Shown here: positions 18,246 to 28,200 of the stretch, piece after piece
Layout of the letters: each line of letters starts with the position of its first letter
Position numbering within the stretch: position 1 is the stretch's first letter
Source: Rhodospirillaceae bacterium
Lineage (GTDB): Bacteria > Pseudomonadota > Alphaproteobacteria > Dongiales > Dongiaceae
Length of the DNA stretch: 64,000 nucleotides
NCBI GenBank assembly: GCA_008012315.1
Contig: SSEL01000001.1
Location: 186,001 to 250,000, forward strand
Direction: 5' to 3'
Position numbers and translations under genes: made by a program
Notes under the pieces: model-generated
Told to the model about the DNA's origin: nothing
Database searches by the model: none
Seen by the model: the letters and a program-made list of their open reading frames with translations, nothing else

Positions 18246-18937
18246 GCGCCGCTCCCCATCAGATAGACAATCGTGAAGATGCCGATCCAGACGATATCCA
18301 AGGCGTGCCAGAAGAGATTGAAGCAGATCAACCGGTGAACGACTTCACGGCGGAAGCCTTTGATCAGCACCTGCGCCATCATGGTGGCGAGCCACATGCC
18401 GCCCAGCGTGACATGCAGGCCGTGCAGCCCTACCAGCCCGAAGAAGGAGGTGAGCATCCCGCTGCGCTGGGGCGTGATTCCGCGCATGGCGAGCTCGATG
18501 AATTCCTGCAACTCGAGCAGAACGAAGACCAAGCCGAGGAGGCCGGTGATGAACAGGAATATCTCGGTCCACAGGCGGTTCCGCGCGTTCACCGCGGCAA
18601 AGGACAGCATGCAGGTATAGCTGGAGAGCAGCAGCGCCGCCGTCTCGAAAGCCACCCGGGGGATATCGACGATCTCGCCGATCGTCGGGCCGCCCGCCGT
18701 TGCATCCCGCTGCACGGCGAAGGCCGCGAAGAAGCAGGAGAACATCACGATGTCGCTGAGCAGGAAGATCCAGAAACCGTAGCCAACGAGGATCCGCTTG
18801 CTGGCCGGGCCGGTCGCCCCGTGGCCCGCACCTTCGACCGGTTCATCCGCACCATGGGCGCGATGGCCGAGGCGGTGGGGATCCTCGCGAACACGGCGGA
18901 TGGCTTCCTGGCTGGCGGGCAGTTCGATATTGGTCAT
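18242..18937 (-). CDS. cyoC: Cytochrome o ubiquinol oxidase subunit III
   Basis: A 231-residue member of the haem-copper oxidase subunit III family with five helices. Family blocks include GYGFWIFLLSDIVMFSCFFAAFAV, SSYTCMLSF and GLHGLHVTLGGMWLATMM. It overlaps the end of the second part of cyoB (stop codon at 18934) by four bases, which shows that the intact cyoB ended there. Confidence 0.94.
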   Translation of the reverse strand: MTNIELPASQEAIRRVREDPHRLGHRAHGADEPVEGAGHGATGPASKRILVGYGFWIFLLSDIVMFSCFFAAFAVQRDATAGGPTIGEIVDIPRVAFETAALLLSSYTCMLSFAAVNARNRLWTEIFLFITGLLGLVFVLLELQEFIELAMRGITPQRSGMLTSFFGLVGLHGLHVTLGGMWLATMMAQVLIKGFRREVVHRLICFNLFWHALDIVWIGIFTIVYLMGSGA

Positions 18938-19154
18938 TGCGCCCCCTGCTTCTGGGCAAGCCGCTCCAGCAAGGCGGCGCGCGCCGCACGGCGGGCGCGG
19001 TCCACCCGCGCGACTTCCTCGGCCGGCACCTCGAATTCGTGGACGTCACGCCAGGCAAAGACCACGAAGCCGATGAAGGCCGCCACCAGAGCGACGATCG
19101 CCAGCCACCAGATGTACCAGATCATCGAGAAACCGAAGACCGTGGTGAAAAGGC
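18934..19154 (-). pseudogene. cyoB: Detached C-terminal part of cyoB in a different frame
   Basis: This short stretch encodes [20 protein letters not shown] followed by a charged tail, clearly the last membrane helix and cytoplasmic tail of CyoB. In E. coli the same place reads [21 protein letters not shown]. The upstream frame leaves at GIYTAF and stops at 19122. Adding one base to the GG at 19154-19155 would restore [13 protein letters not shown], which has the same length as the E. coli segment. A one-base loss is therefore indicated, either a real mutation or a base-calling error. Confidence 0.85.
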
Positions 19155-20951
19155 CGTATAGATGCCGACCGGGCTGTTCAACGGCATCTCGATCGGCTCG
19201 TATGCCGGCTCGGGGGAAAGCTGTTGCGTCTCTACGGCGCGCAGCTTGATGCCCCAATAGGCTTCCTCGCCTTCGACATTCGGCATCACGGCGAAATTGA
19301 AGAAGGGCGGGGGCGAGGGTGTGGCCCATTCGAGCGAGCGGCCGTCCCAGGGATCGCCGGTCACGTCGCGCAGCTTTTCGCGGTTGCGGATGCTGACCAC
19401 GAGCTGCGTGACCTGCGCGATCACGCCCAGGACGAGGATGCCGACGCCCGCCACGGAGACATAGAGCCAGGGCGCCCAGACATCGAAATTGATGTGCTGC
19501 AGCCGCCGTGTCATGCCCTGCAGGCCCAGGATGTAGAGCGGTGCGAAAGTCACCCAGAAGCCGATGAAGGCAAGCCAGAAGGCGGTTTTGCCCCAGCCCT
19601 CATGCAGGCGGAAGCCGAAGACCTTGGGAAACCAGAATTCCAGGCCGGCGAAGATTGCAAACACCACCCCGCCGACGATGACGTTATGGAAATGCGCCAC
19701 CAGGAACATCGAATTGTGGGTCAGGAAATCCGCCGGCGGCACCGCGAGCAGCACGCCGGTCAGGCCGCCGATGATGAAGGTGAAGATGAAGCCCATGGAC
19801 CATAGCATCGGCGTTTCGAAACGTACCCTTCCGCCATACATGGTGAAGATCCAGTTATAGATCTTCACCCCGGTGCCGACCGCGATGATGCTGGAGGAAA
19901 TGCCGAAGAAGGTGTTGACCGCCGCACCGGCACCCATGGTGAAGAAATGATGCAGCCACACCATCAGCGAGACGACACAGATGAACAACGTGGCCGCGAC
20001 CATGGAGCGGTAGCCGAAAAGCGGCTTGCCGGAGAAGGTCGGGAAGATCTCGGAGAAGATGCCGAAGGCCGGCAGGACCAGGATATAGACCTCCGGATGG
20101 CCCCAGGCCCAGACCAGGTTCACGAACATCATCGGATTGCCGCCCGCCGTATTCGTGAAATAGTGGAAGCCGAGATAGCGGTCGAGGGTCAGCATGGCGA
20201 GCGTCGCGGTCAGTACCGGAAACACGGCGACGATCAGCAGCGACGAAGCCAAAGCCGTCCAGCAGAAGACCGGCATGCGCAGATAGCCCATGCCGCGACA
20301 TCGCATCTTCAGCACCGTGGTGACGATATTGATCCCGGTAATGAGCGTGCCGACCCCGGATATCTGCACCGCCCAGAGATAGTAGTCGACGCCGACACCG
20401 GGCGTGTAAGCGGTTTCGCTGAGCGGCGGATAAGGCAGCCAGCCGGTGCGGGCGAACTCGCCGATGAAGAGCGATACATTGACCAGCAGGGCGCCGCTGG
20501 CCGTCAGCCAGAAGCCGACCGAATTGAAAGTCGGGAAAGCCACGTCGCGCACGCCGAGCTGCAGCGGCACCAGGAAGTTCATGAATCCCAGCACCAGCGG
20601 CATGGCGCCGAACAGGATCATGATGGTGCCATGGGCGGTGAAGATCTGGTTGTAGTGTTCCGGCGGCAGATAGCCCGGCGCATTGATCGCCACCGCCTGC
20701 TGGGTGCGCATCATGATCGCATCGGCGAAGCCGCGGATCAGCATCAGGACGCCGAGCAGGCAATACATGACACCGATCCGCTTATGGTCGACGCTGGTAA
20801 TCCAGTCGCGCCAGAGATAGGGCCACCATCCCTTCACGGTGATCAGGACCAGCACGCCAAGGGCAAGGAGGATCACCACGGCGGAGGTGATCAGCGGGAT
20901 CGGCTGCGAGAGCGGGATTGCCGAGAGGTCGAGCTTTCCGAACATCGTCAA
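19122..20951 (-). CDS. cyoB: Cytochrome o ubiquinol oxidase subunit I, frameshifted near its end
   Basis: Catalytic subunit of the bo3 ubiquinol oxidase, with haem b, haem o3 and CuB, pumping protons across the inner membrane. This frame gives 609 residues against about 660 expected. Visible sites are the quinol-site [25 protein letters not shown] (CuB His-Tyr), [12 protein letters not shown] (CuB His pair) and [11 protein letters not shown] (haem ligands). All catalytic residues are retained. The last membrane helix and tail lie in another frame (18934-19154). The start overlaps the cyoA stop codon by four bases. Confidence 0.92.
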   Translation of the reverse strand: MTMFGKLDLSAIPLSQPIPLITSAVVILLALGVLVLITVKGWWPYLWRDWITSVDHKRIGVMYCLLGVLMLIRGFADAIMMRTQQAVAINAPGYLPPEHYNQIFTAHGTIMILFGAMPLVLGFMNFLVPLQLGVRDVAFPTFNSVGFWLTASGALLVNVSLFIGEFARTGWLPYPPLSETAYTPGVGVDYYLWAVQISGVGTLITGINIVTTVLKMRCRGMGYLRMPVFCWTALASSLLIVAVFPVLTATLAMLTLDRYLGFHYFTNTAGGNPMMFVNLVWAWGHPEVYILVLPAFGIFSEIFPTFSGKPLFGYRSMVAATLFICVVSLMVWLHHFFTMGAGAAVNTFFGISSSIIAVGTGVKIYNWIFTMYGGRVRFETPMLWSMGFIFTFIIGGLTGVLLAVPPADFLTHNSMFLVAHFHNVIVGGVVFAIFAGLEFWFPKVFGFRLHEGWGKTAFWLAFIGFWVTFAPLYILGLQGMTRRLQHINFDVWAPWLYVSVAGVGILVLGVIAQVTQLVVSIRNREKLRDVTGDPWDGRSLEWATPSPPPFFNFAVMPNVEGEEAYWGIKLRAVETQQLSPEPAYEPIEMPLNSPVGIYTAFSPRSSVSR

Positions 20952-21901
20952 TCCTTTCCGCCCGTGGATCCATCTGGCGAAACCTCGCGCCCGGCATGTT
21001 CCGGACCGCCGGGCTGCGGGCCCGGCCCCGGCGGAATCTTCTGGGTCGCAACATCCTGGAACAGCCCGGAATCGACCGCCCGATAGGTCGAGGGCGGTAC
21101 CCGCTGGGTCTGATGCAGCAGCGCCTCATAGGCGGCCTTGTCGAGCACCGGGCCGCTGTCCCGGGCGTTCTTTGCCCAGCCGGTGAAATCCGCCGCCGGC
21201 ACGCTCTTCACCTCGAACTGCATGTCGGAGAAGCCGTCGCCGGAGAATTGCGCCGAGATGCCCCAAAGCTGCCCCGGCTCATCGGCCTGGAGATGCAGCT
21301 GCGAGACCATGCCCGGCATGGCATAGATCATCGAGCCCAGGCGCGGCACGAAGAAGGCGTTGAAGACGCTGGCCGAAGTGATCGAAAAGCGCACCGGCGT
21401 CCCGGCCGGCATCACCAGCTGGTTAACACTCGCGATTCCCTGGTCCGGATAGATGAACAGCCATTTCCAGTCGAGCGAGACGACTTGCACCTCGAGCGGC
21501 GGGACCTTGTCGGAGAGGGGTTTGAAGGGATCGAGTTTATAGGAGCCGATCCAGATCACGCCGCCGATGAACATGATGGTGAGGATCGGGATTGACCAGA
21601 CGACGGCTTCGATCCGGCCCGAATAGGACCAATAGGGCAGGTATTCTGCCTTGGTATTCGAGGCACGGTAGCGCCAGGCCATCCAGAAGGCCAGCAGGAT
21701 CGTCGGGATGACGATGGCCAGCATGATGGCGGTCGCGTCGATCAGGATGGTGGCATCGCCCTCGCCGACGGGCCCGGCCGGGTCCAGCACGCCGCCCGAG
21801 CAAGAGGTCAGGGCCAGGCAAAGCAAGCCCGGGGCCGCACCGCGGCAAACGCGGCGGCCGGCGCGGGCCAAGGCGCCTTCAGAGACTTGCAAGCCACCCA
21901 T
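20948..21901 (-). CDS. cyoA: Cytochrome o ubiquinol oxidase subunit II
   Basis: A 317-residue lipoprotein subunit and first gene of the cyoABCD operon. The signal peptide ends in the lipobox LTSC with the modified Cys near residue 34. Two membrane helices follow, then a cupredoxin domain ([38 protein letters not shown]). As in quinol oxidases, it shows no CuA cysteine pair. The C-terminus is Pro/Gly-rich. The roughly 230 bp upstream probably hold the operon promoter; no clear motif was found. Confidence 0.93.
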   Translation of the reverse strand: MGGLQVSEGALARAGRRVCRGAAPGLLCLALTSCSGGVLDPAGPVGEGDATILIDATAIMLAIVIPTILLAFWMAWRYRASNTKAEYLPYWSYSGRIEAVVWSIPILTIMFIGGVIWIGSYKLDPFKPLSDKVPPLEVQVVSLDWKWLFIYPDQGIASVNQLVMPAGTPVRFSITSASVFNAFFVPRLGSMIYAMPGMVSQLHLQADEPGQLWGISAQFSGDGFSDMQFEVKSVPAADFTGWAKNARDSGPVLDKAAYEALLHQTQRVPPSTYRAVDSGLFQDVATQKIPPGPGPQPGGPEHAGREVSPDGSTGGKD

Positions 21902-22128
21902 GTGGAGAGTCCCTCTTTGTCGCGAAGAAAACGCCTAAAGGGCGAGGTAGTTCCATCGAAGCGGTCGTAGACCCCGCCGCCGTCGATATTTTACCGGTGT
22001 AGCTTTCGGTTTGCTGGCAGGTAACGGAGCCAAGGTGCGGCTGAACGCCGCTCGGTTCGAGGCCATCATTGGCCCCGATATCGGCGGCGTCCGGTGGAGA
22101 CGATATGCTTTCAGGGCAGGCAAGGGAT

Positions 22129-22746
22129 TCAGATCAGGCGCCGGAACAATCCCTGGTAATCAAGCACGATGCCGTCTTCATCGACCGGCAGCTCGGCGCG
22201 GAAGTCGCTGTCGATGCCTTCATAGAGATAAAGCCGGGCATCGAGGCGGGTATAGGCCTGGCTGGCCGGCTGCACGGTCAGGGCCGGGGCGAGGATATAG
22301 GCCATGGTGAAGATGCGCCGTTCGCCGATCGCCAGGCCGGCGCGGCGGATCGGAAAGGTATTGGTGAAGGGGGTCGGCCAGATGTCGATGTCGAAGCAGC
22401 CGTCGAGCTTGGGCAGGGCTTGGCTGTCGCCATTGCCGTCACCATTTTCACTGCCGCCGTGCCAATGGCCTTTGCCGTCGCTGCGCAATGTCAGTTGCCG
22501 CGTGCCGGCGTCATCGGTAACGGTGAGCTCGGCATCGCGCAGGCACCAATCGGCATCCCAGCGCAGCTTGTAGCCGAGCCGGAACGGCCGCCCATCCTCG
22601 TCATAGGCAAGCAGCATGCTGTCGGCGGCGCCGTCGCGCAGCAGCAGATGCTCCATGCCCTGCGTCTCCATGTCTCGTGTAGGGAGGCCTTGCATCTGCC
22701 GATCTTCGTGCCAGATCGGCGTCCAGCAGATGGTGCGCGCCGTCAC
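22129..22746 (-). CDS. Putative glycolipid-binding protein
   Basis: A 205-residue protein that matches, from memory, the putative glycolipid-binding family: W(T)PIWHED at the start, GYKLRWDADWCLRDAELTV, LDGCFDIDIWPTPFTNTFPIRR and a C-terminal FRAELPVDEDGIVLDYQGLFRR. I chose the GTG start at 22746 because it follows AAGGGG and lies 11 bp after the quinone reductase stop codon, which suggests one operon. Binding activity is inferred from the family name only. Confidence 0.75.
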   Translation of the reverse strand: MTARTICWTPIWHEDRQMQGLPTRDMETQGMEHLLLRDGAADSMLLAYDEDGRPFRLGYKLRWDADWCLRDAELTVTDDAGTRQLTLRSDGKGHWHGGSENGDGNGDSQALPKLDGCFDIDIWPTPFTNTFPIRRAGLAIGERRIFTMAYILAPALTVQPASQAYTRLDARLYLYEGIDSDFRAELPVDEDGIVLDYQGLFRRLI

Positions 22747-22757
22747 CGCTGCGCCCC

Positions 22758-23735
22758 TTACGGAATGAGGACCAGCGAGCCGGTGGTCTTGCGGCCTTCG
22801 AGATCGCGATGCGCCTGGGCCGCGTCCGTCAGCGGATAGGTGTGGTTGACATTGATCTTGACCACGCCGCGGCTGACCACGTCGATCACCGCATTGGCCG
22901 AAAGTTCGAGATCGGCGCGGCTCGATGTATAGGCCATCAACGTCGGGCGGGTGAGGAAGAGCGAGCCCTTCTGCGACAGGATCAAGGGTTCGATCGGCGC
23001 AACCGGGCCGGAGGCATTGCCATAGGTCACCATATAGCCGCGCGGCCGCAGGCAATCGAGCGAGGGCATGAAGGTATCCTTGCCGACGCCGTCATAGACC
23101 ACATGCACGCCCTGGCCGCCGCTCGCCGCCTTGACCTGGGCGACCCAGTCGGAATCGCGATAATTGATCACATGCTGGCAGCCAAGGTCGCTGGCGATCT
23201 TCAGCTTCTCCGGCGAGCCGGCGGTGCCGATGATGGTGGCGCCGAGATGATGCAGCCATTGCGTCGCGATCTGGCCGACGCCGCCGGCCGCCGCATGCAG
23301 CAGCACGATATCGCCGCGCTGTACCGGATAGGTGCGGCGGATGAGATATTCCGCCGTCATGCCCTGCAGCATCATGGCGGCGGCGGTCTTGTCGTCGATC
23401 GCCGCGGGGATCTTGATCAGCTTGGCGGCCGGATAGTTGCGTATATCGGCATAGGCGCCGATCGGGGCCGAGCAATAGGCGACACGGTCGCCGATCTCGA
23501 GGTCGGTGACGCCGGGCCCGACCGCCTCGACCACTGCGCTGGCTTCCAGGCCGAGGCCGCTTGGCAGGGTCACCGGATAGAGGCCGGTGCGGTGATAGGT
23601 ATCGATGAAATTGACGCCGCAAGCCTTGTTGCGCAGGGTCACTTCGCCCTCGCTTGGCGCCCCGAGCTCGACCTCTTCCAGATGCATCTGGTCGGGGCCG
23701 CCATTCTGGTGGATGCGGATGGCCTTGACGCGCAT
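22758..23735 (-). CDS. NADPH:quinone oxidoreductase, zinc-free MDR family
   Basis: A 325-residue medium-chain dehydrogenase/reductase of the QOR type. It has GVNFIDTYHRTGLYPVTLPSGLGLEASAVVEAVG, the NADPH-binding HAAAGGVGQIATQWLHHLGA and the C-terminal EGRKTTGSLVLIP, all typical of QorA. It probably reduces quinones by one electron with NADPH. A good AGGAAG site precedes the ATG at 23735. It is followed closely by the glycolipid-binding-like gene. Confidence 0.9.
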   Translation of the reverse strand: MRVKAIRIHQNGGPDQMHLEEVELGAPSEGEVTLRNKACGVNFIDTYHRTGLYPVTLPSGLGLEASAVVEAVGPGVTDLEIGDRVAYCSAPIGAYADIRNYPAAKLIKIPAAIDDKTAAAMMLQGMTAEYLIRRTYPVQRGDIVLLHAAAGGVGQIATQWLHHLGATIIGTAGSPEKLKIASDLGCQHVINYRDSDWVAQVKAASGGQGVHVVYDGVGKDTFMPSLDCLRPRGYMVTYGNASGPVAPIEPLILSQKGSLFLTRPTLMAYTSSRADLELSANAVIDVVSRGVVKINVNHTYPLTDAAQAHRDLEGRKTTGSLVLIP

Positions 23736-23900
23736 GATCGACTTCCTTCGCTGATGATCGGCTTTCGCTGCTGTGATCAGCGATCAAAGCAAGTCGCGGC
23801 GATCCTGTCCAGGCAACTTGACTGATACCCGGACAGGATCGCGATGTTGTGTGTGTGTGTGTCGCTATGTTCTGACGCGACTCTTACGCGATCGCGGTTC

Positions 23901-24557
23901 TTATGCGACGTCGCGGAGGTCGGTGCGGCGGCGATACTCGATCAGCTCGGCGATCGTGAGGCAGGGGAAGCCGTTGCGCCGGCCGTAATCGCGTGCCGCC
24001 TTGCCGCGCATCATGCTGCCGTCGCGCCGCATCAGCTCGCACAGCACACCGGCCGGCTTCAGGCCGGCGAGGCGGGCGAGATCGACCGTGCCTTCGGTAT
24101 GGCCGGGGCGGGTGAGGACGCCGCCGGGCTGGGCGCGCAGCGGGAAGATATGGCCGGGCCGGGCGAGATCCGCCGGTCCCGCCTTGTCGGCGATGGCGGC
24201 GCGCACGGTGGTCAGGCGGTCGGCGGCGGAGACGCCGGTGGTGACGCCGCGCACGGCTTCGATCGAGACCGTGAAGGCGGTGCCATAGCGGCTGCTGTTG
24301 CGCTCCACCATGGGCGGCAAAGCCAGGCGCTGGATATAGCCGTCATCCAGGCACAGGCAGACGATGCCGCTGCAATCGCGGATCATCCGGGCCATGACCT
24401 CATGGTCGAGGGTTTCCGCGGCGGCGACCAGATCGGCCTCGTTCTCGCGGTCGTGGTCGTCGAACAACACGGCGGGAATGCCGCTGCGCATGGCGTCCAG
24501 CGCGGCCTCGACCCGCTGGCTCAAACGGCTGACAATGATGGGAGATTGGGTATTCAT
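23901..24557 (-). CDS. ribB: 3,4-dihydroxy-2-butanone 4-phosphate synthase
   Basis: Converts ribulose 5-phosphate to the four-carbon precursor of riboflavin. The 218-residue monofunctional protein has [13 protein letters not shown] with the acidic metal ligands, RPGHIFPL, and [23 protein letters not shown] with the catalytic His/Glu. The ATG at 24557 follows a GAGGAG site; a longer open frame upstream runs through the riboswitch and is not coding. Expression is almost certainly FMN-controlled through the upstream riboswitch. The partner ribA lies 35 kb away. Confidence 0.94.
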   Translation of the reverse strand: MNTQSPIIVSRLSQRVEAALDAMRSGIPAVLFDDHDRENEADLVAAAETLDHEVMARMIRDCSGIVCLCLDDGYIQRLALPPMVERNSSRYGTAFTVSIEAVRGVTTGVSAADRLTTVRAAIADKAGPADLARPGHIFPLRAQPGGVLTRPGHTEGTVDLARLAGLKPAGVLCELMRRDGSMMRGKAARDYGRRNGFPCLTIAELIEYRRRTDLRDVA

Positions 24558-24663
24558 CGAAACGCTCCTCGCAGACTGGTTGCGACAAACGTTCCAGGGC
24601 AACTGCCAAAAATAGCCCCGGCGCCCCCAAGATAAAAATGGATAGCCGGTTAATCCTGGCCAG

Positions 24664-24872
24664 CGTCTTCTTCCATCCGGACTATAACCGTCGGCCCAGG
24701 ACTTAAGGCACAATCCTTGCGATTGACCTTGCACCTGATCTGCTGACCCGGCTTCCAAAAGGACTTCCCGATTGGAGGCCGGCGCTCGCGGGCTCGACAG
24801 CATAACTGGACCGTTCCCGGTCGCGCATACCGTCCTACCGCCGGTAGGGAGTTTCACCCTGCCCTGAAGACG
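24664..24872 (-). promoter_or_regulatory. FMN riboswitch (RFN element) upstream of ribB
   Basis: On the minus strand the conserved RFN blocks occur in order: AGGGCAGGGTGAAA, then CTACCGGCGGTA, GAGCCCGCGAGCG, GTCAGCAGATC, GGCCGACGGT and finally AGTCCGGATGGAAGAAGA. The outer GTCTTC/GAAGAC ends pair as stem P1. About 107 bases separate it from the ribB start, room for an expression platform. It binds FMN and lowers ribB expression. Confidence 0.95.
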
Positions 24873-25245
24873 TATTGACGACGTAACCCTGACAGATTGC
24901 GGGTGGCTGCGTCAATCGGTGGATCGGCATAGCCGCTCCGCGCAAAGCTCGGATCGGTTTGCAGTCCTGGCACTTCGTTTCCCCAAGCCATTGAGAGGAC
25001 AAAATTCTTTCCCGCAAAAGAAATTTTTTCGAAACACACATCTTGGTATACATGCCGTCACCATTCGACAGCATAGGCGTCATCGGAAATACTCGCATTC
25101 TATTCATTTTTGCCACTTAAGCTGGTATCTCTCATATCTGCGCAACGGGGTGGCGCGACATGGCCAGTGGCGCAGAAATCGACGCTTTGGACTCGACGAC
25201 CCGGCGGGGCGGCTGGGCGAGACTCTATAAAGGAAGTTCGCAGCT
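24873..25245. promoter_or_regulatory. Divergent promoter region between the FMN riboswitch and the hybrid kinase
   Basis: A 373-bp gene-free stretch that must hold the ribB promoter (leftward) and the kinase promoter (rightward). It is noticeably more AT-rich at 25010-25130. An AAGGAAG ribosome-binding site lies at 25230-25236 before the kinase's TTG start. No confident promoter hexamers were assigned. Confidence 0.4.
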
Positions 25246-28200
25246 TTGACGGCGGAACGCGCTGGCAATTCCCAGACCGACCTTTCGCAACTGATCGACC
25301 CGCAGGCTTTGCTGCGGGCTGTCGCCAATGCCCAGGCAGGGTTTCTCGCCGGAACCGAGCCGGCGCGGATCTTCGCCGGGCTGCTCGATGCCATGTTGCG
25401 CCTCACCGGCAGCCATCAGGGCATGATTGTCCAGCGCCGATCCGATGGCGCGGCTTTCCATCCGGTCGCCGCGCAGCCGCCCGTCGTCGCCGGAGATGAC
25501 TGCGGCGGCATCTGGCGCCGCCGTGTCGATACTGTGCTTGCGACCGGCGCCCCGGCACGCGGCGATGCGGCCGACAGTTTTCTTGCATTGCCGATCGTCA
25601 GCGGCCCGGCGGACCGGCCAGCGGTGATCGGCGTCGTGGGTCTTGCCGACCGGCCCGGCGGCTATGACGGCGATCTCGCCGATCTTCTGCAGCCGCTGCT
25701 GCTCACCGCCGCGACCTTGTTGAGTGCCGGGCTCAGGCAATCCGACACCGCGATTTCGAGCGACAGCGATATCCGGCGGATCAGCGATATCGTCGGCAAT
25801 CTCGGCGAGATCGTCTGGTCGGCGCGGCTGCCCGGTTTCCAGCCGCTTTATGTCTCGCCGGCGATCGAGACGCTGACCGGCTATGCGGCCGATCGCGTGA
25901 TCGCCGATGCCGATTTCTTCGATGCGATCACGCCGCCGGAAGATCTTGCGGTGCGCAATGCGGCGCTGGAACAGGCCATGCGCAGCGGCCGCTGCGATGT
26001 GGTCTACCGGTTGCGCCGCGCCGATGACGGCCTGCGCTGGGTGCGTTGCAAAGGAGCCGTGTTCTATGACGCCAAGGGCCGGCCGCAGCGGATCGATGGC
26101 ACGCTGAGCGATGTGACCGCCGAGCGCGAGGCCCTGGAGCAGGCGCGCAAGACCGAGGCGCTCTACCGCGCGGTGGTGGAGGACCAGCAGGAAGCGATCA
26201 TCCGCTTCCGGCCGGATTTCACCGTCACCTTCGTCAACCGCCAATATGCCGGTTACTACAATCTGGCACCGGAAGACCTGCTCGGCATCCGCATGAGCGA
26301 TCTGTTGACGGCGGTCGAATTCGGCTTGCTGGAAGGCGAGGTCGCGGCCCTTTCGCCGGCCAAGCCGACCCTCATCCAGGAATACGAAAAGATCCTGCCG
26401 GATGGCAGCACGCGCTGGCTGCGTTGGGTCAACCGCGCCTTGTTCGATACCGCCGGCACGCTCGGCGAGGTGCAATGCGTCGGCCATGACATCACCGACC
26501 TGAAGCGCTTGGAAAGCGAATTGGCGGCGGGGCGCGAGCTGTTCGGTCTGGTGGTGGCGAGCAGCGGCGACGGTATTTTCGACTGGAATGTCGATACCGG
26601 CGAGGTTTGGTATTCGCCGCGCTGGAAGGAGATCTTCGGCTATCGCGACGACGAGCTGGAGAACACCTACGAGACCTGGGAACGGTTGATCCATCCCGAG
26701 GACCGCCAGATGGTGCTGGATCGTGGTGCCGCTTATTTCCGCGAGCCGGTCGGCGTGCTGCGCAGCCTGGCCCGCTACCGGCATCGCAACGGCAGCATCG
26801 TCTATATCGAAAGCCGTGTGATCCGCCGGCAGAACGCGGCCGATGGCTGCCTGCGCGTGGTCGGTGCCTATTCCGACGTCACCGAGAAGGTGCTGGCCGA
26901 GCAGCGTATGCGCGATGCGATCGAAAGCCTGCCCGATGCCTTCGTCTGGTTCGATGCCGATGACCACGTCATCATGCATAATGAACGCTATCTCGAATTC
27001 TTTCCCTTCATGCGCGCCATGGGGGATCTGCGCGGCAAGTCCTTCGCCGAGATGGTACGCTCCTCTTTCGGCCAACTCGGCCGGGCGGTGGATGTGGAGA
27101 CCTATGTCACTGAACGCATGGACCGCCACCGCCAGGGTGGCAGTTTCGAAATGCGGCTGGAGGACGATACCTGGGTCCGGGTCAGCGAAAGGCGCACGGC
27201 CGATAACGGCACGGTCAGCGTGTGGTCCAATATCAGCGATCTGAAACAGGCGCAGCAGCGTTTGCTGGATGCGGTTGAATCGATGCAGGAAGGCTTCCTG
27301 CTGATCGGCCCGGACCGCCGCGTCATTCTCAGCAACCGTCATTGCCGCGAGATGTATCCGATCGCCGGCCATCTTCTGGCGCCTGGCTGCTCCTATGAGG
27401 CGTTCGTGCGTTTCGGGGCGATGAACGGCCAGTTCCTGGAGGCCTTGGATCGCAACGAGGATTATGTCGCCGAAGCCCTGGCGCTGCTGGAGAACCGCTC
27501 GGAAATGCGGGTCGAGCGCGAACTGGCCGGCGGCCGCTGGGTGCTGGTCAGCCAGCGTTGCATGGATGACGGCAGCGTGGTCAGCATCCGCACCGATCTG
27601 ACGCCGCAAAAGATGCGCGAGGCAGAACTGGAAGCGGCGCGAAATCAATTGGCCAAGCAGGCGGCGGTGCTGGTCGATCTTGCCGAGAAGCTCGAGGAAG
27701 CCCGGCTCTCGGCGGTGGAGGCCAGCAAAGCCAAGACCCGGTTCCTGGCGCATATGAGCCACGAATTGCGGACACCGCTGAATGCCATTCTCGGTTTTGC
27801 AAAGCTCATCGGCGATGAGATGTTCGGCCCGATCGGCGTGGCAAAATATGCCGAGTATGCCGGCCTTATTCATGAGAGCGGCAGTCATCTCCTGTCGCTC
27901 ATCAATGACGTACTCGACCTCTCCAAGATCGAAGCCGGCCGCATGGTACTCGACTGCCAGGCGGTGTCGGTCGATGCGCTGGCGGCGGGATCGACGCGGC
28001 TGATGGAAGGCCTCGCCAAGGATCGCAACGTCCATCTTTGCGTCGAGGTCATGCCGGATTGCCGCCAGGTTTTTGGCGATGAGCGGGCGATCAAGCAGAT
28101 GATCATCAACCTGCTCTCCAATGCGCTGAAATTCACTCCGGCCAGCGGCACGGTCACGCTGCAATTCGCTGTTGACGGTGCCGGCGCGGCCATCACGGTG

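Noticed and set aside
18934-19329. Stand-alone 131-residue membrane protein gene
   Set aside because: Its conserved part is the end of CyoB and its first half is out-of-frame cyoB sequence, so it is a frameshift product rather than a gene.
21935-22123. 62-codon minus-strand frame upstream of cyoA
   Set aside because: Basic, Pro-rich sequence with no ribosome-binding site or homology; more likely part of the cyo promoter region.
23847-23863. GT dinucleotide run between ribB and the quinone reductase
   Set aside because: About eight repeats in a short spacer, with no coding or regulatory context. Noted only as a possible slippage site.
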